DNA of 64,000 bases from Sphingobacterium populi (GTDB lineage Bacteria > Bacteroidota > Bacteroidia > Sphingobacteriales > Sphingobacteriaceae), in NCBI RefSeq assembly GCF_001586775.1, contig NZ_LQXS01000003.1:310001-374000 (forward strand), given 5' to 3'. The position numbers and the translations under genes are program-made. The stretch's first letter is position 1; every line of letters starts with the position of its first letter. Positions 8,522 through 20,588 of this stretch are shown here, piece by piece. Below the pieces are notes generated by a model. That model had not been told where the DNA came from. It worked only from the letters and a program-made list of their open reading frames with translations, and searched no databases.

Positions 8522-9040
8522 ATGAGAAAAGAAGAAAAACAAGAAATTGTTCAAGCTTTGGCAGAGCAGATTAAATCCTACGGCAATTTTTACATTGCTG
8601 ACACAGCTGATTTGTCTGTAGAAAAAGTGAGTAAAATCCGTCGCAAATGTTTCGAAAGCGGTATCGAGGTTCAAGTAGTGAAAAATACTTTGATCAAGAA
8701 AGCGTTATTAGAAGCAGGAGTAGATTCAGAAGAGATCTTTAGCGTATTAAAAGGAGCATCTACTATGATGTTCTCAGAGACTGGTAACGGTCCTGCGAAA
8801 TTGATCAAACAATTGCGTAAAGAAGGTGATAAGCCCTTGTTGAAAGCGGCTTACATTCAAGAAACAGCTTTCATTGGCGACTCTCAGCTAGATGCTTTGG
8901 TGAACCTAAAATCGAAAGACGAGTTGATCGCAGACGTTATTGCTCTACTTCAATCTCCAGCGAAAAACGTTATTTCTGCACTACAATCTGGCGGGAATAC
9001 AGTTTCAGGATTGCTTAAAGCTTTAGAAGAAAGAGGCTAA
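8522..9040 (+). CDS. rplJ: 50S ribosomal protein L10
   Basis: L10 anchors the L7/L12 dimers to the ribosome. The 172-residue protein starts two bases after the rplA stop, which suggests translational coupling. The N-terminal rRNA-binding part contains VSKIRRKCFESGIEVQVVKNTLIKKAL in conserved spacing, and the C-terminal helix (about 130-172) is the L7/L12 docking region. Length is typical. Confidence 0.97.
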   Translation: MRKEEKQEIVQALAEQIKSYGNFYIADTADLSVEKVSKIRRKCFESGIEVQVVKNTLIKKALLEAGVDSEEIFSVLKGASTMMFSETGNGPAKLIKQLRKEGDKPLLKAAYIQETAFIGDSQLDALVNLKSKDELIADVIALLQSPAKNVISALQSGGNTVSGLLKALEERG

Positions 9041-9115
9041 CGAACCCTCTAATAAACGTTCGTTAAAATTTAAATTAACAATATTCATTTAGTACATTCA
9101 AAAAATCAAAATAAA

Positions 9116-9493
9116 ATGGCAGATTTAAAACAACTTGCTGAACAACTAGTAAACTTAACGGTAAAAGAAGTTAAAGAACTAGCTGATATCTTAAAAGACG
9201 AGTACGGTATCGAACCAGCTGCTGCTGCAGTTGCTGTTGCTGCGGGTTCTGCTGACGGTGGTGCTGCTGCTGCTGAAGAGAAAACATCTTTTGATGTTAT
9301 CTTGAAAGAAGCTGGTGGTCAAAAATTGGCAGTAGTTAAATTGGTAAAAGACTTAGCTGGTCTAGGTTTGAAAGAAGCAAAAGATCTAGTTGACGGTGCA
9401 CCTAAAGAATTGAAAACTGGTGTTTCTAAAGACGAAGCTGAAGCTTTGAAAAAACAATTAGAAGAAGCTGGAGCAGTAGTTGAGGTTAAGTAA
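9116..9493 (+). CDS. rplL: 50S ribosomal protein L7/L12
   Basis: L7/L12 is the stalk protein that recruits translation factors. The 125 residues show the N-terminal dimerisation helix ([20 protein letters not shown]), an alanine-rich hinge (about 36-55) and the globular factor-binding domain, with [20 protein letters not shown] and a VEVK ending. A 75-bp gap separates it from rplJ, and a hairpin follows it before rpoB. Confidence 0.98.
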   Translation: MADLKQLAEQLVNLTVKEVKELADILKDEYGIEPAAAAVAVAAGSADGGAAAAEEKTSFDVILKEAGGQKLAVVKLVKDLAGLGLKEAKDLVDGAPKELKTGVSKDEAEALKKQLEEAGAVVEVK

Positions 9494-9523
9494 TCTCTCC
9501 TGCGTAAAGCACCTTTAAGGTAT

Positions 9524-9555
9524 AGACTCTGATGGATTTTCTATCAGAGTCTTTC
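9524..9555 (+). terminator. Hairpin between rplL and rpoB, possible attenuator
   Basis: The arms AGACTCTGAT (9524-9533) and ATCAGAGTCT (9543-9552) form a perfect 10-bp stem followed by a short T run. In E. coli a partial terminator in the same place sets the ratio of ribosomal proteins to RNA polymerase. A comparable role here is inferred from position only. Confidence 0.65.
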
Positions 9556-9660
9556 CCTGTTTATACTATTTACCCCTCGATGTGGTGTTGTTGACGCATC
9601 GATTTTCAGGTTTTCAACAAGCATGTTAGCGCAGTTTATTAAAACTAAAATCTTATTCCC

Positions 9661-12600
9661 TTGGCAAACAACAATATTCAAAAAGAAAGAGTGAATTTTG
9701 CTACAAGTAAGAAGGTAATTGATTATCCTGATTTCTTGGACGTGCAATTAGAATCTTTCAGGGAGTTTTTTCAACTAGAAACTACTTCTGACGACCGCCA
9801 TCAGGAAGGGCTTTATCAGGTTTTCGCCGAAAACTTCCCTATTTCTGATTCAAGAAACATTTTTGTGCTAGAGTTTTTGGACTATTTCATAGATCCACCG
9901 CGTTACGATATCCAAGAGTGTATCGAGCGTGGCTTAACGTACAGTGTACCTCTAAAAGCAAAGCTAAAGTTATCTTGTAACGACGAAGAGCACGAAGATT
10001 TCGAGACAATTGTACAGGACGTGTACTTAGGTACTATTCCGTACATGACACCAAAAGGTACTTTCGTAATCAATGGTGCGGAACGGGTTATTGTATCCCA
10101 ACTACACCGCTCACCTGGCGTATTCTTCGGTCAGAGTAGACACACAAATGGAACAAAACTTTATTCTGCTAGGGTAATTCCTTTTAAAGGATCTTGGATC
10201 GAATTCGCAACGGACGTAAACAACGTCATGTATGCTTATATCGATCGGAAGAAAAAATTCCCGGTTACCACTTTATTACGGGCCATCGGATTCGATTCGG
10301 ATAAAGATATCCTTGAATTGTTCGACTTGGCTGATGAAGTTAAAGTAAGTAAGTCGGGTCTTAAAAAATACGTCGGTCGTCGTTTGGCGGCTAGGGTATT
10401 GAAGAAATGGATAGAAGATTTCGTAGATGAAGATACTGGTGAAGTAGTATCTATCGATCGTAACGAAATCATCCTTGAACGTGAAACCGTACTAGAAGAG
10501 GATCACATTGAGATGATCATCGATGCTGGCGTTAAGTCGATTATCTTAGCGAAAGACGATGAATCCAACAATGCGGATTATTCTATTATATATAACACAT
10601 TACAGAAAGATACCTCTAACTCCGAGAAGGAAGCGGTGGAGCACATCTATCGCCAATTGCGTAACGCAGAACCACCTGATGAGGAAACAGCGCGTGGTAT
10701 TATCGATCGCTTATTCTTCTCAGACAAGCGTTATGACTTAGGAGATGTAGGTCGCTACCGTATTAATCGTAAGTTAGGCTTATCTACTGAATCAGATACC
10801 AAAGTATTGACGCGCGAAGATATCATCGCGATCGTTAAATACTTGATCAACTTGATCAACTCCAAAGCAGAAGTCGATGATATTGACCACTTGTCTAACC
10901 GTCGTGTTCGTACCGTCGGTGAGCAATTGTACGCACAATTTGGAGTAGGTTTGGCTCGTATGGCACGTACTATTCGTGAGCGTATGAACATTCGTGATAA
11001 CGAGGTGTTTACACCGACAGATTTGATTAATGCACGTACTTTATCGTCCGTAATCAATTCTTTCTTCGGAACCAACCAGTTATCTCAGTTCATGGATCAA
11101 ACCAATCCATTAGCAGAGATCACACACAAGCGTCGTTTATCAGCGTTAGGTCCAGGTGGTCTATCTCGTGAACGTGCAGGTTTCGAGGTTCGTGACGTTC
11201 ACTATACGCACTACGGTCGTCTGTGTACAATCGAAACTCCAGAGGGACCAAACATTGGTTTGATTTCATCTTTAGCAGTACACGCGAAAATCAATAACCT
11301 TGGTTTTATCGAAACACCTTATCGTAAGGTAGATGATGGTAAAGTCGTTGTTGACAAACCAGTAGTTTATTTATCTGCAGAAGATGAAGATGGTAAAACC
11401 ATCGCACAAGCGAATGCCATCTATGACGATAAAGGTAACTTCGAAGATGCTAAAGTAAAAGCAAGATACGAGGGTGACTTCCCGATTATCGAGCCTGAGA
11501 AATTAGATTATATGGACGTTGCGCCAAATCAGATTACATCGATTGCAGCTTCCTTGATTCCTTTCTTAGAGCATGATGATGCCAACCGTGCCTTAATGGG
11601 ATCCAACATGCAACGCCAAGCGGTGCCATTGTTGCGTCCGCAAGCACCGATTGTAGGTACAGGACTAGAAGGCCGTGTGGCTTCTGATTCTCGTACATTG
11701 ATCAATGCAGAAGGAAATGGTGTCGTAGAATACGTAGATGCACAAGAGATCCAGATCCGTTACGAACGTACGGATGCAGATCGTTTGGTATCATTCGATG
11801 ACGATGTCAAAACATATAAATTAATCAAATTCAAGAAAACCAACCAAAATACGTGTATCAACTTAAAACCTATCGTTATTAAAGGCGAGAAAGTCGTAAA
11901 AGGACAGGTATTGTGTGAAGGTTATGCAACAGAAGATGGTGAGTTGGCATTAGGACGTAACTTGAAAGTAGCATTCATGCCTTGGCAGGGATACAACTTT
12001 GAGGATGCGATCGTAATTTCAGAGCGTGTAGTATCTCAGGATATCTTTACCTCATTGCATATCGAAGAGTTTGAATTAGAAGTTCGTGATACCAAGCGTG
12101 GTGAAGAAGAATTAACTTCAGACATCCCTAACGTATCCGAAGAAGCTACTAAAGATTTGGACGAAAACGGTATCATCCGTATCGGTGCTGAAGTAGTAGA
12201 AGGCGATATCTTGATCGGTAAGATTACACCAAAAGGAGAATCTGATCCTTCACCTGAGGAGAAATTGCTTCGTGCAATCTTCGGTGATAAAGCTGGCGAC
12301 GTGAAAGATGCTTCATTGAAAACGCCACCATCAATCAAAGGTGTGGTAATTGATACGAAGTTGTTCTCCCGTGCGAAGAAAATGTCGAAAGACGTGGAAA
12401 GAAAAGCATTGGAGAAATTGGAAACGACGCACGAGAAAAACCTTCGCGTATTGAAAGAGCGTTTGGTCGATAAATTGTTCACAATCGTGAATGGTAAAAC
12501 TAGCCAAGGAATCTACAACGTGTACAAGGAACTATTAGTTGCTAAAGGAGCGAAGTTCACGCAGAAAATCCTGACCGACCTGGATTACGCAAACGTAAAT

Positions 12601-13470
12601 CCAGCTGGTTGGACTACTGATGAGGATAAAAACGATGCGATCAAAATTGCATTGCACAACTACGGCATCAAGTTCAATGAAGAGTTAGGTGCGTTCAAAC
12701 GCGATAAGTTTGCCGTATCTGTTGGTGATGAGTTACCATCAGGTATCGTTCAAATGGCCAAAGTTTATGTCGCTAAAAAACGTAAGTTGAAAGTCGGTGA
12801 TAAGATGGCTGGTCGTCACGGTAACAAAGGTATCGTAGCACGTATCGTACGTGATGAGGATATGCCTTTCTTGGCAGACGGAACTCCAGTGGATATCGTA
12901 TTGAATCCATTAGGTGTACCTTCTCGTATGAACTTGGGTCAGATTTATGAAACTGTTCTTGGATGGGCAGGTCAGAAACTGGGCATGAAGTTCGCCACGC
13001 CAATCTTTGATGGTGCCGAAATGGGACAAGTAGAAGAGTGGGTACAAAAAGCAGATCTTCCTGCATCGGGTCGTACGTACTTGTACAACGGTCTTACAGG
13101 TGAGCGCTTTGACCAACCAACAACGGTAGGTGTGATTTACATGTTGAAATTAGGTCACATGGTAGACGATAAGATGCACGCACGTTCGATCGGACCTTAC
13201 TCGTTGATTACACAACAACCTTTGGGTGGTAAAGCCCAGTTCGGTGGTCAGCGTTTTGGTGAGATGGAGGTTTGGGCACTAGAGGCATTTGGTGCATCTA
13301 ATATCCTACAAGAGATCTTAACCGTGAAATCCGATGATGTGATTGGCCGTGCGAAAACCTATGAGGCGATCGTAAAAGGTAACAACTTACCAACACCATC
13401 TGTGCCAGAATCATTCAACGTATTGGTTCATGAGCTACGTGGTTTAGGTTTGGATATCACATTAGATTAA
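9661..13470 (+). CDS. rpoB: DNA-directed RNA polymerase subunit beta
   Basis: RpoB forms one pincer of RNA polymerase. The 1269-residue protein starts at TTG: an in-frame TAA at 9646-9648 leaves no upstream ATG, and the resulting N-terminus ([18 protein letters not shown]) fits the Bacteroidota family. The rifampicin pocket spans about residues 470-497. Asp479, His489 and Ser494, equivalent to E. coli 516, 526 and 531, are the susceptible-type residues. Conserved blocks include [10 protein letters not shown] and, near the end, [19 protein letters not shown]. It lies 167 bp downstream of rplL, behind a hairpin. Confidence 0.98.
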   Translation: MANNNIQKERVNFATSKKVIDYPDFLDVQLESFREFFQLETTSDDRHQEGLYQVFAENFPISDSRNIFVLEFLDYFIDPPRYDIQECIERGLTYSVPLKAKLKLSCNDEEHEDFETIVQDVYLGTIPYMTPKGTFVINGAERVIVSQLHRSPGVFFGQSRHTNGTKLYSARVIPFKGSWIEFATDVNNVMYAYIDRKKKFPVTTLLRAIGFDSDKDILELFDLADEVKVSKSGLKKYVGRRLAARVLKKWIEDFVDEDTGEVVSIDRNEIILERETVLEEDHIEMIIDAGVKSIILAKDDESNNADYSIIYNTLQKDTSNSEKEAVEHIYRQLRNAEPPDEETARGIIDRLFFSDKRYDLGDVGRYRINRKLGLSTESDTKVLTREDIIAIVKYLINLINSKAEVDDIDHLSNRRVRTVGEQLYAQFGVGLARMARTIRERMNIRDNEVFTPTDLINARTLSSVINSFFGTNQLSQFMDQTNPLAEITHKRRLSALGPGGLSRERAGFEVRDVHYTHYGRLCTIETPEGPNIGLISSLAVHAKINNLGFIETPYRKVDDGKVVVDKPVVYLSAEDEDGKTIAQANAIYDDKGNFEDAKVKARYEGDFPIIEPEKLDYMDVAPNQITSIAASLIPFLEHDDANRALMGSNMQRQAVPLLRPQAPIVGTGLEGRVASDSRTLINAEGNGVVEYVDAQEIQIRYERTDADRLVSFDDDVKTYKLIKFKKTNQNTCINLKPIVIKGEKVVKGQVLCEGYATEDGELALGRNLKVAFMPWQGYNFEDAIVISERVVSQDIFTSLHIEEFELEVRDTKRGEEELTSDIPNVSEEATKDLDENGIIRIGAEVVEGDILIGKITPKGESDPSPEEKLLRAIFGDKAGDVKDASLKTPPSIKGVVIDTKLFSRAKKMSKDVERKALEKLETTHEKNLRVLKERLVDKLFTIVNGKTSQGIYNVYKELLVAKGAKFTQKILTDLDYANVNPAGWTTDEDKNDAIKIALHNYGIKFNEELGAFKRDKFAVSVGDELPSGIVQMAKVYVAKKRKLKVGDKMAGRHGNKGIVARIVRDEDMPFLADGTPVDIVLNPLGVPSRMNLGQIYETVLGWAGQKLGMKFATPIFDGAEMGQVEEWVQKADLPASGRTYLYNGLTGERFDQPTTVGVIYMLKLGHMVDDKMHARSIGPYSLITQQPLGGKAQFGGQRFGEMEVWALEAFGASNILQEILTVKSDDVIGRAKTYEAIVKGNNLPTPSVPESFNVLVHELRGLGLDITLD

Positions 13471-13482
13471 TCAAGTAATTTG

Positions 13483-13510
13483 AGTTTGGGAGGTGCGAGC
13501 TTCCCAAACT
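13483..13510 (+). other. Hairpin in the rpoB-rpoC intergenic spacer
   Basis: The arms agtttggga (13483-13491) and tcccaaact (13502-13510) pair perfectly around a short loop in the 69-bp spacer. No strong T-tract follows, so an RNA-stability or processing element is as likely as a weak terminator. Confidence 0.55.
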
Positions 13511-13539
13511 TTACATACAGCTTTTAAGTTATACAACGT

Positions 13540-16500
13540 ATGTCTTATAAAAAAGATAATAAAATCAAAAGTAACTTCACGTCGATTACGATCAGCTTAG
13601 CTTCTCCAGAAACTATCTTGGAGCGTTCTAGCGGTGAAGTAACTAAGCCGGAAACGATTAACTATCGTACCTACAAGCCGGAACGCGATGGATTATTCTG
13701 TGAGCGTATCTTCGGTCCGGTAAAGGATTACGAATGTCACTGTGGTAAGTACAAGCGTATCCGTTACAAAGGTATCGTGTGTGACCGTTGTGGTGTAGAA
13801 GTAACGGAGAAAAAAGTACGTCGTGAGCGTATGGGCCACATCAACTTGGTGGTTCCTGTGGCACACATTTGGTACTTCCGCTCTTTGCCAAACAAAATCG
13901 GTTACCTATTAGGTCTTCCAACCAAGAAATTGGATATGATCATCTACTACGAAAGATATGTGGTGATCCAAGCCGGTATCAAAGAAGATGATGGTCTGTC
14001 TTACATGGATTTCTTAACAGAAGAAGAGTACCTAGATATCCTAGATACTTTACCAAAAGAAAACCAATATTTAGATGACAATGATCCACAAAAATTTGTG
14101 GCTAAAATGGGTGCTGACGCTTTAGAAGAATTACTAAAACGTCTTGACCTTGATCAATTGTCATACGATTTACGTCACCAAGCTGCTAACGAAACTTCTC
14201 AACAACGTAAAAATGAGGCCTTGAAACGCCTTCACGTAGTAGAAGCTTTCCGTGGTGCAAACACACGCATCGAAAATCGTCCAGAATGGATGATCGTGAA
14301 AATCGTACCTATCATTCCGCCAGAGTTGCGCCCATTAGTGCCTTTGGATGGAGGTCGTTTCGCGACTTCCGATTTGAATGACTTGTACCGTCGTGTAATC
14401 ATCCGTAACAACCGTTTGAAACGCTTGATCGAGATCAAAGCGCCAGAGGTGATCTTGCGTAACGAAAAGCGTATGCTTCAAGAAGCGGTAGATTCCTTGT
14501 TCGATAACTCTCGTAAAGTAAACGCGGTAAAAACCGAAGGTAACCGTGCCTTGAAATCTCTTTCAGATATCTTGAAAGGTAAGCAAGGTCGTTTCCGTCA
14601 AAACTTACTAGGTAAGCGTGTGGATTATTCGGCTCGTTCGGTTATCGTCGTAGGTCCACACTTGAAATTACACGAATGTGGTCTTCCTAAAGACATGGCT
14701 GCGGAGCTATACAAGCCGTTTATCATCCGTAAGATGATCGAGCGCGGTATCGTGAAAACAGTTAAATCTGCGAAGAAAATTGTTGATCGTAAAGATCCAG
14801 TCGTTTGGGATATCTTGGAGAATGTATTGAAAGGTCACCCAGTATTATTAAACCGTGCACCTACGCTTCACCGTTTGGGTATCCAAGCATTCCAACCAAC
14901 GTTGGTAGAAGGTAAAGCGATTCAATTACACCCATTAGTATGTACGGCTTTCAACGCCGATTTTGATGGTGACCAGATGGCAGTCCATTTACCACTAGGT
15001 AATGCGGCAATTTTGGAAGCCCAAATCTTGATGTTGGCAGCACACAATATCTTAAACCCTGCGAATGGTTCACCGGTGACGGTTCCATCTCAGGATATGG
15101 TATTGGGTCTTTACTACATTACTAAAGGCCGTAAAACAGACGAATCTCGTCGTATGAAAGGGGAGGGAAGCGTATTCTATTCTGCTGAAGAGGTGATCAT
15201 TGCCTTGAACGAGCAGCAGGTTGACTTGCACTCTTTCATTAAGGTGAAAACACAAGTTAAAACTAAAGAAGGAAACTTCGAGCAACAAGTCATTGAAACT
15301 ACAGTTGGTCGTGTCATCTTTAACCAGATCGTACCAGAAGAAGTAGGTTATATCAACGATTTGTTGACTAAGAAATCGTTGCGTAATGTCATCGGTGAAA
15401 TCGTAAAGAACACCGGTATGGCTCGCGCTGCGAAATTCTTAGATGATATGAAGGAGCTCGGTTTCCAAACCGCCTTCAAAGGAGGTCTTTCGTTTAACTT
15501 GCAGGATTTGAATATTCCTGCTGCGAAAACCGATTTGATCGATCAAGCTACTAATGAAGTTGAAGAAGTAATGAACAACTATAATATGGGTTTCATTACA
15601 AACAACGAACGTTATAACCAAATCATTGATATTTGGACTCGTATCAACAATCGCTTGACGGCACACGTGATGGACATCTTGTCTAACGATAATCAAGGCT
15701 TCAACTCTGTTTACATGATGTTGGATTCTGGTGCACGTGGTTCCAAAGAGCAAATTCGTCAGTTATGTGGTATGCGTGGTTTGATGGCCAAACCTCAGAA
15801 GTCGGGTACTTCAGGAGGAGAAATCATCGAAAACCCAATTTTGTCTAACTTCAAAGAAGGACTATCCGTACTCGAATACTTTATCTCTACCCACGGTGCG
15901 CGTAAAGGTTTGGCGGATACGGCCCTTAAAACGGCCGATGCGGGTTACTTAACACGTCGTCTGCATGACGTAGCACAAGATATGATCGTCGTAGATCAGG
16001 ATTGTGGAACGTTACGCGGTATCTATACCACAGCATTGAAAGACAATGATGATATCATCGAGCCATTATTCGATCGTATTTTAGGTCGTACTCCATTAAA
16101 CGATGTGATACATCCTGAAACGAATCAAGTGATTGTGGCCGCTAATGAGGATATCACTGAAGAAATTGCAGAAGAGATTGAAAATGCTGGAATTGAAGGC
16201 ATCGAAATCCGTTCGGTATTGACTTGTGAAGCTAAGCGTGGTGTTTGTGCTTGTTGTTATGGTCGTAACTTGGCTTCTGGTAAACGTGTTCAAAAAGGTG
16301 AAGCTGTCGGAGTTATTGCTGCGCAGTCTATCGGTGAGCCGGGTACACAGTTGACACTTCGTACATTCCACGTGGGTGGTACAGCTTCCAACATTGCTTC
16401 TGACTCTGCAATCATAGCTAAGTACGAAGGTATTGTTGAATTTGAAAACTTACGTACCGTTGAAAAAGAAGGTGATGATGGTAAATACGATGTCGTACTA

Positions 16501-17817
16501 GGTCGTTCAGGAGAGATTAAAATCTTGAATGCCGAAAGACGTGTCGTATACCAACAAGTTATCCCTTACGGATCTAGCTTATTTGTAAAAGAAGGAGACA
16601 CGGTAGAGAAAGGTCAGAAATTAGTTGACTGGGATCCATATAATGCGGTTATTATCTCCGAGTTTGCTGGTAAAGTAGAGTTTGATGCAATCATAGAAGG
16701 TGTTACTTTCCGTGAAGAGTCGGACGAGCAAACTGGACACAAAGAGAAAGTGATCATCGAAACTCGTGATAAAACGAAAAACCCGACGATCAAGATCTTA
16801 GATACCAAAGGCGAAATCATTCGTTCGTACAACATTCCAGTAGGCGCACACGTTTCTGTATCTAATGGACAGAAAGTGAAAGATGGAGCAATCTTAGTAA
16901 AGATACCTCGTTCGACCGGAAAAACACGAGATATTACAGGTGGTCTTCCACGTGTTACTGAGCTTTTCGAAGCACGTAATCCATCTAATCCAGCTGTTGT
17001 AACAGAGATCGACGGTGTCGTTACATTGGGCGGTGTGAAACGTGGTAACCGCGAGGTGTCTATCGAATCACGCGACGGTCAAGTGAAGAAATATCTAGTA
17101 CCATTGTCTAAACATATCTTGGTACAGGATAATGACTTTATCAAAGCAGGTATGCCACTTTCTGATGGACAGATCTCTCCTGGAGATATCTTGTCAATCA
17201 AAGGTCCATCTGCAGTGCAAGAGTACATAGTGAATGGTATACAAGAAGTTTACCGCTTGCAAGGGGTGAAGATCAACGATAAGCACTTTGAGACAATCGT
17301 TCACCAGATGATGCAGAAGGTCAATATAGAAGATCCAGGAGATACTCGTTTCTTAGAAAAAGAAGCCGTTAGCAAATGGGATTTCATGGAAGAAAATGAC
17401 TCCTTATATGATAAAAAGGTAGTCGTTGAGGCTGGTGATTCTAAGAGCTTACGTCCGGGGCAGATCGTTACGTTGCGTAAGCTACGTGAAGAAAACTCAT
17501 CATTGAAACGTCAGGATATGAAGTTGGTAGAAGTGCGCGACGCTATTCCAGCAACTTCGAGTCCATTGTTGCAAGGTATTACGCGTGCATCCTTGGGTAC
17601 TAAATCATTCATCTCAGCAGCTTCCTTCCAGGAAACTACGAAAGTGTTGAATGAGGCAGCTATCGCAGGTAAACGCGATGATTTGTTAGGATTGAAAGAA
17701 AATGTTATCGTAGGTCACTTAATCCCTTCCGGTACAGGTTTACGTCAGTACAGCAATATCATCGTCGGTTCTCGCGAAGAATACGATCAGCTATTAGCAT
17801 CTAAAGAAGAAGACTAG
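13540..17817 (+). CDS. rpoC: DNA-directed RNA polymerase subunit beta'
   Basis: RpoC carries the catalytic Mg site of RNA polymerase. The 1425-residue protein shows the N-terminal zinc ribbon ([19 protein letters not shown]), the active-site motif NADFDGDQM with the three aspartates at 474, 476 and 478, and a second zinc site beginning at Cys896 ([11 protein letters not shown]). The bridge and trigger region contains [15 protein letters not shown]. It lies 69 bp after rpoB and is the last gene of the unit, followed by a strong terminator. Confidence 0.98.
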   Translation: MSYKKDNKIKSNFTSITISLASPETILERSSGEVTKPETINYRTYKPERDGLFCERIFGPVKDYECHCGKYKRIRYKGIVCDRCGVEVTEKKVRRERMGHINLVVPVAHIWYFRSLPNKIGYLLGLPTKKLDMIIYYERYVVIQAGIKEDDGLSYMDFLTEEEYLDILDTLPKENQYLDDNDPQKFVAKMGADALEELLKRLDLDQLSYDLRHQAANETSQQRKNEALKRLHVVEAFRGANTRIENRPEWMIVKIVPIIPPELRPLVPLDGGRFATSDLNDLYRRVIIRNNRLKRLIEIKAPEVILRNEKRMLQEAVDSLFDNSRKVNAVKTEGNRALKSLSDILKGKQGRFRQNLLGKRVDYSARSVIVVGPHLKLHECGLPKDMAAELYKPFIIRKMIERGIVKTVKSAKKIVDRKDPVVWDILENVLKGHPVLLNRAPTLHRLGIQAFQPTLVEGKAIQLHPLVCTAFNADFDGDQMAVHLPLGNAAILEAQILMLAAHNILNPANGSPVTVPSQDMVLGLYYITKGRKTDESRRMKGEGSVFYSAEEVIIALNEQQVDLHSFIKVKTQVKTKEGNFEQQVIETTVGRVIFNQIVPEEVGYINDLLTKKSLRNVIGEIVKNTGMARAAKFLDDMKELGFQTAFKGGLSFNLQDLNIPAAKTDLIDQATNEVEEVMNNYNMGFITNNERYNQIIDIWTRINNRLTAHVMDILSNDNQGFNSVYMMLDSGARGSKEQIRQLCGMRGLMAKPQKSGTSGGEIIENPILSNFKEGLSVLEYFISTHGARKGLADTALKTADAGYLTRRLHDVAQDMIVVDQDCGTLRGIYTTALKDNDDIIEPLFDRILGRTPLNDVIHPETNQVIVAANEDITEEIAEEIENAGIEGIEIRSVLTCEAKRGVCACCYGRNLASGKRVQKGEAVGVIAAQSIGEPGTQLTLRTFHVGGTASNIASDSAIIAKYEGIVEFENLRTVEKEGDDGKYDVVLGRSGEIKILNAERRVVYQQVIPYGSSLFVKEGDTVEKGQKLVDWDPYNAVIISEFAGKVEFDAIIEGVTFREESDEQTGHKEKVIIETRDKTKNPTIKILDTKGEIIRSYNIPVGAHVSVSNGQKVKDGAILVKIPRSTGKTRDITGGLPRVTELFEARNPSNPAVVTEIDGVVTLGGVKRGNREVSIESRDGQVKKYLVPLSKHILVQDNDFIKAGMPLSDGQISPGDILSIKGPSAVQEYIVNGIQEVYRLQGVKINDKHFETIVHQMMQKVNIEDPGDTRFLEKEAVSKWDFMEENDSLYDKKVVVEAGDSKSLRPGQIVTLRKLREENSSLKRQDMKLVEVRDAIPATSSPLLQGITRASLGTKSFISAASFQETTKVLNEAAIAGKRDDLLGLKENVIVGHLIPSGTGLRQYSNIIVGSREEYDQLLASKEED

Positions 17818-17852
17818 TCTTCTTCTTTAGAATTTTGTAATTATAAATTAGT

Positions 17853-17889
17853 AAGGCCGTGCGAAATCTTCGCACGGCCTTTATTTTTT
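17853..17889 (+). terminator. Terminator of the rplK-rpoC unit
   Basis: The arms AAGGCCGTGCGA and TCGCACGGCCTT enclose the loop aatct, followed by TATTTTTT. This is a strong intrinsic terminator 36 bp after the rpoC stop. It also lies downstream of the convergent aldolase gene. Confidence 0.92.
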
Positions 17890-17926
17890 AAACAAGCCTT
17901 TCGCCAGCTCATAGGCGGATAGCTTA

Positions 17927-18571
17927 CTACCTTTTTACAAAGGTCATCAAAGTTTGAACGCGGTCAGTCAGCCATTGATAACCTACCTCATCCGTATCAG
18001 GTTTTTGAAATAGTTTGGAACCTAAGCCGACCGAAAATACGCCTGCATTAAACCAATTTTCAATGTTCTCTTGGCTCACATCCACACCACCGGTCGGCAT
18101 GAAATGCAATTTAGGGAATAATGGTTTTATTGCTTTTACGAATTTTGCACCGAGCACATCTCCCGGGAAAAGTTTAACGAGCGAAGCACCCAAAGACTCT
18201 GCTAACGCAATCTCAGAGGGAGTCATACAACCAGGTATCCATGGATAACCTTTGGCAATCGTTTCTTGCGCGATCTCTGGCGATACGATAGGACTTACAA
18301 TAAATTCGGCGCCCAATGCCAAAAAAGTTTTTGCTTCTTGTGCTGTCTTAATGGTACCAATACCCAGTGCCATATCTGGGAAATGCGCTTGCTTGTAGGC
18401 TAGCATCTCTTCAAAGTTTGCTTTTGCCTGTGTACCACGATTCACAAATTCAAATACGCGAATACCACCTTGATAACAAGCGGTCAAAACCGCTATACAA
18501 GTCTGTACATCATCATGATAATAAACTGGAATAGCAGGAGACTGTTGTATACGAGTAAGTAACTTATTCAT
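17927..18571 (-). CDS. eda: KDPG aldolase (2-dehydro-3-deoxyphosphogluconate aldolase)
   Basis: This class I aldolase splits 2-keto-3-deoxy-6-phosphogluconate into pyruvate and glyceraldehyde-3-phosphate. The 214-residue barrel has the Schiff-base lysine in LVKLFPGD (Lys133, the same number as in E. coli Eda), the base-candidate Glu41 in FEFVNRG, and the conserved GIGTIKTA segment near residue 70. It follows the KDG kinase gene by 18 bp on the minus strand, so the pair forms the lower half of the hexuronate pathway encoded around it. Some relatives also take 4-hydroxy-2-oxoglutarate. Confidence 0.92.
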   Translation of the reverse strand: MNKLLTRIQQSPAIPVYYHDDVQTCIAVLTACYQGGIRVFEFVNRGTQAKANFEEMLAYKQAHFPDMALGIGTIKTAQEAKTFLALGAEFIVSPIVSPEIAQETIAKGYPWIPGCMTPSEIALAESLGASLVKLFPGDVLGAKFVKAIKPLFPKLHFMPTGGVDVSQENIENWFNAGVFSVGLGSKLFQKPDTDEVGYQWLTDRVQTLMTFVKR

Positions 18572-18589
18572 TTTATAAAGTAGTAAAAA

Positions 18590-19579
18590 TTAATATTTTC
18601 CGTTTCCAAGATCACCAGATACAAACAACTTATGATAACCAGCTCCCGTAGCTATATCCACTACTTGCTGAGCAGGGGATTGGCTTTTCAGGCCGTGAAT
18701 GAATCCAGCCATAAATGCATCGCCACTACCAATACGATCTACTACCTCATTGGTTTCATAGATCGTCGATACTACATTTTCTGTGCGCGTGTGATACGTA
18801 CCATAGAAAAGATTGTGCTGCGGATTGTCCATAAAGCGGAAAGTATTGGCGACATGCTTTACTGAAGGGAATAGCGCGAAAATTTCAGAAGCAGATTGTT
18901 TTGCGGCTTCGAAATATGTAGCAGAAGAGGTTTGCCTATCCAGTTGATCATCTACACTCGTTCCCAACATTTTATTGGCTGCCCAGATATTGCCCATGAC
19001 CACATCACAGTGAGCCACCAAGTCAGGCATGATCTCGATCGGATCTTTCCCATACTGCCACAGTTTGTTCCGATAGTTAAGATCTACGGAAATAATGATA
19101 TTTCGTTTTTTAGCTTCTTTAAGGATCGGTTCGATAAGTTCGGCTACATTTTCATTTAGCGCTGGGGACAAGGCCGTCCAGTGAAACCAATCAATATCCT
19201 CAAACAACTGATCGAAATCGATATCTTCTAAGGTGAGCTGACTGAAGCTCGAGTAGCGTCGATCATAAATGACCTCACCTTTACTCAATCCATTCGCTGA
19301 AAGTAAGATGTAAGTGCCGATTCTATCGCCAAAGCGCAGACTTTTGCTTGTGTCAATTCCCAATCCTTGTAACTGCTCTTGAATTTCCTGACTTAGTAAA
19401 TGGTCTGGAAATGCGCTACAATAGGCTGTAGGTGTACCCATTTGCGATAAACCGCTTGCTACATTGGCTTCTGATCCACCAGGAAATACCTGTAGTTGAT
19501 TATTGTCTTTTTCAAAGAAACTATTGCCTACGGCTTGCAGGCGTAAGAGAATCTCTCCAAAACATAGCACTTTCTTCAT
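18590..19579 (-). CDS. kdgK: 2-keto-3-deoxygluconate kinase (PfkB family)
   Basis: It phosphorylates 2-keto-3-deoxygluconate to KDPG, the substrate of the next gene's aldolase. The 329-residue protein has the PfkB N-terminal GGSEANVASGLSQMG motif (residues 34-48) and the C-terminal catalytic signature RIGSGDAFMAGF, whose Asp is the base. Family alone would allow other sugar kinases, but the neighbours (aldolase, mannonate dehydratase, mannonate oxidoreductase) make KDG the sensible substrate. Its start faces the divergent oxidoreductase gene across 174 bp that contain a LacI-type palindrome. Confidence 0.9.
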   Translation of the reverse strand: MKKVLCFGEILLRLQAVGNSFFEKDNNQLQVFPGGSEANVASGLSQMGTPTAYCSAFPDHLLSQEIQEQLQGLGIDTSKSLRFGDRIGTYILLSANGLSKGEVIYDRRYSSFSQLTLEDIDFDQLFEDIDWFHWTALSPALNENVAELIEPILKEAKKRNIIISVDLNYRNKLWQYGKDPIEIMPDLVAHCDVVMGNIWAANKMLGTSVDDQLDRQTSSATYFEAAKQSASEIFALFPSVKHVANTFRFMDNPQHNLFYGTYHTRTENVVSTIYETNEVVDRIGSGDAFMAGFIHGLKSQSPAQQVVDIATGAGYHKLFVSGDLGNGKY

Positions 19580-19670
19580 TGAAATAGTAATTACTTTATT
19601 GGTTATGTAGTAATCCTTCTAATGTACAGTTTCTTTTTTAAGAAAGGCCAGAATTGTTATTGGATTTTCT

Positions 19671-19684
19671 CGCAAACGTTAGCG
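19671..19684. promoter_or_regulatory. Putative LacI-family operator
   Basis: CGCAAACGTTAGCG is symmetric around its central CG except for one pair of positions, which is the usual form of LacI-family operators. It lies in the 174-bp region between divergent kdgK and the SDR gene, so one site could control both directions. The likely partner is the LacI-family regulator at 23334-24374. No second copy was found by eye near the regulator gene. Confidence 0.55.
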
Positions 19685-19753
19685 TAACTAATCCTTTCGA
19701 GAGCCGACTTAATTTGATAATATTGAATTTGTTATAAACGCTAAATAAACCAC

Positions 19754-20575
19754 ATGAGCATATTGGATAAGTTTTCCCTCGCGGGCAAAGTTATTGTCGT
19801 AACCGGTGCGACCGGAGTTCTCGGGAAAAGTTTTGTTTCGGCACTGGCTCAGGCCGGAGCCAAAGTAGTGATTATTGGCCGCAATGAAGCACGTGCTACA
19901 GAGCGCGTAGCGCTGGTAAAAAGCTTTGGGGCCGAAGGCATGATGATCGTAGCAGACGTGCTCGACGAAAAATCTATGCAGCATGCCAAAGACGCGATCT
20001 TGGAGCAGTGGGATACCATTGATGGATTAGTTAATGCTGCAGGTGGCAACATTCCCGGAGCTACCATTGGCCCTGATCAGGATATCTTCGAAGCAAATAT
20101 ACAAGACACACTGAAGGCCGTGGAGCTAAATCTCTTTGGTACAATCATTCCTACACACGTGTTTGGAAAAGTAATGGCCGCGCAGGGTCGAGGAAGTATT
20201 ATCAACATTGCTTCATTGTCTTCCAGTCAAGCCATTAGTCGAGTTTTAGGGTATACTGTCGCCAAAAATGGCGTAGTAGGCTACACCAAATGGATGGCTT
20301 CTGAATTGGCTCTGCGTTATGGTGATCAGCTGCGTGTCAATGCGATTGCACCCGGCGTATTTTTGACCGAACAGAATAGAACATTGCTGACTAATGCGGA
20401 TGGATCTTACACCGAGCGTGCACAAAAATTTGTGAATGGAACCCCATTTTCTAGACTTGGAGATCCCGACGAGCTGAATGGCACGTTGGTGTATCTTTTA
20501 AGTGATGCTTCGGCATTTGTAAATGGTGAAACTGTATATGTAGATGGAGGTTTCAATGCGTGGTCTGGTGTATAA
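19754..20575 (+). CDS. SDR-family D-mannonate oxidoreductase (fructuronate reductase)
   Basis: This short-chain dehydrogenase probably interconverts D-fructuronate and D-mannonate with NAD(P)H. The 273-residue protein has the cofactor motif TGATGVLG (residues 17-24), the NAAGG motif, the catalytic serine region NIASLSSS and the YTVAKNG Tyr-Lys pair. The substrate is inferred from context: mannonate dehydratase begins 13 bp downstream, and the KDG kinase and aldolase diverge upstream. It is unrelated in sequence to the long-chain E. coli UxuB, although the role is the same. Confidence 0.85.
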   Translation: MSILDKFSLAGKVIVVTGATGVLGKSFVSALAQAGAKVVIIGRNEARATERVALVKSFGAEGMMIVADVLDEKSMQHAKDAILEQWDTIDGLVNAAGGNIPGATIGPDQDIFEANIQDTLKAVELNLFGTIIPTHVFGKVMAAQGRGSIINIASLSSSQAISRVLGYTVAKNGVVGYTKWMASELALRYGDQLRVNAIAPGVFLTEQNRTLLTNADGSYTERAQKFVNGTPFSRLGDPDELNGTLVYLLSDASAFVNGETVYVDGGFNAWSGV

Positions 20576-20588
20576 TTAGAAGAATAAT

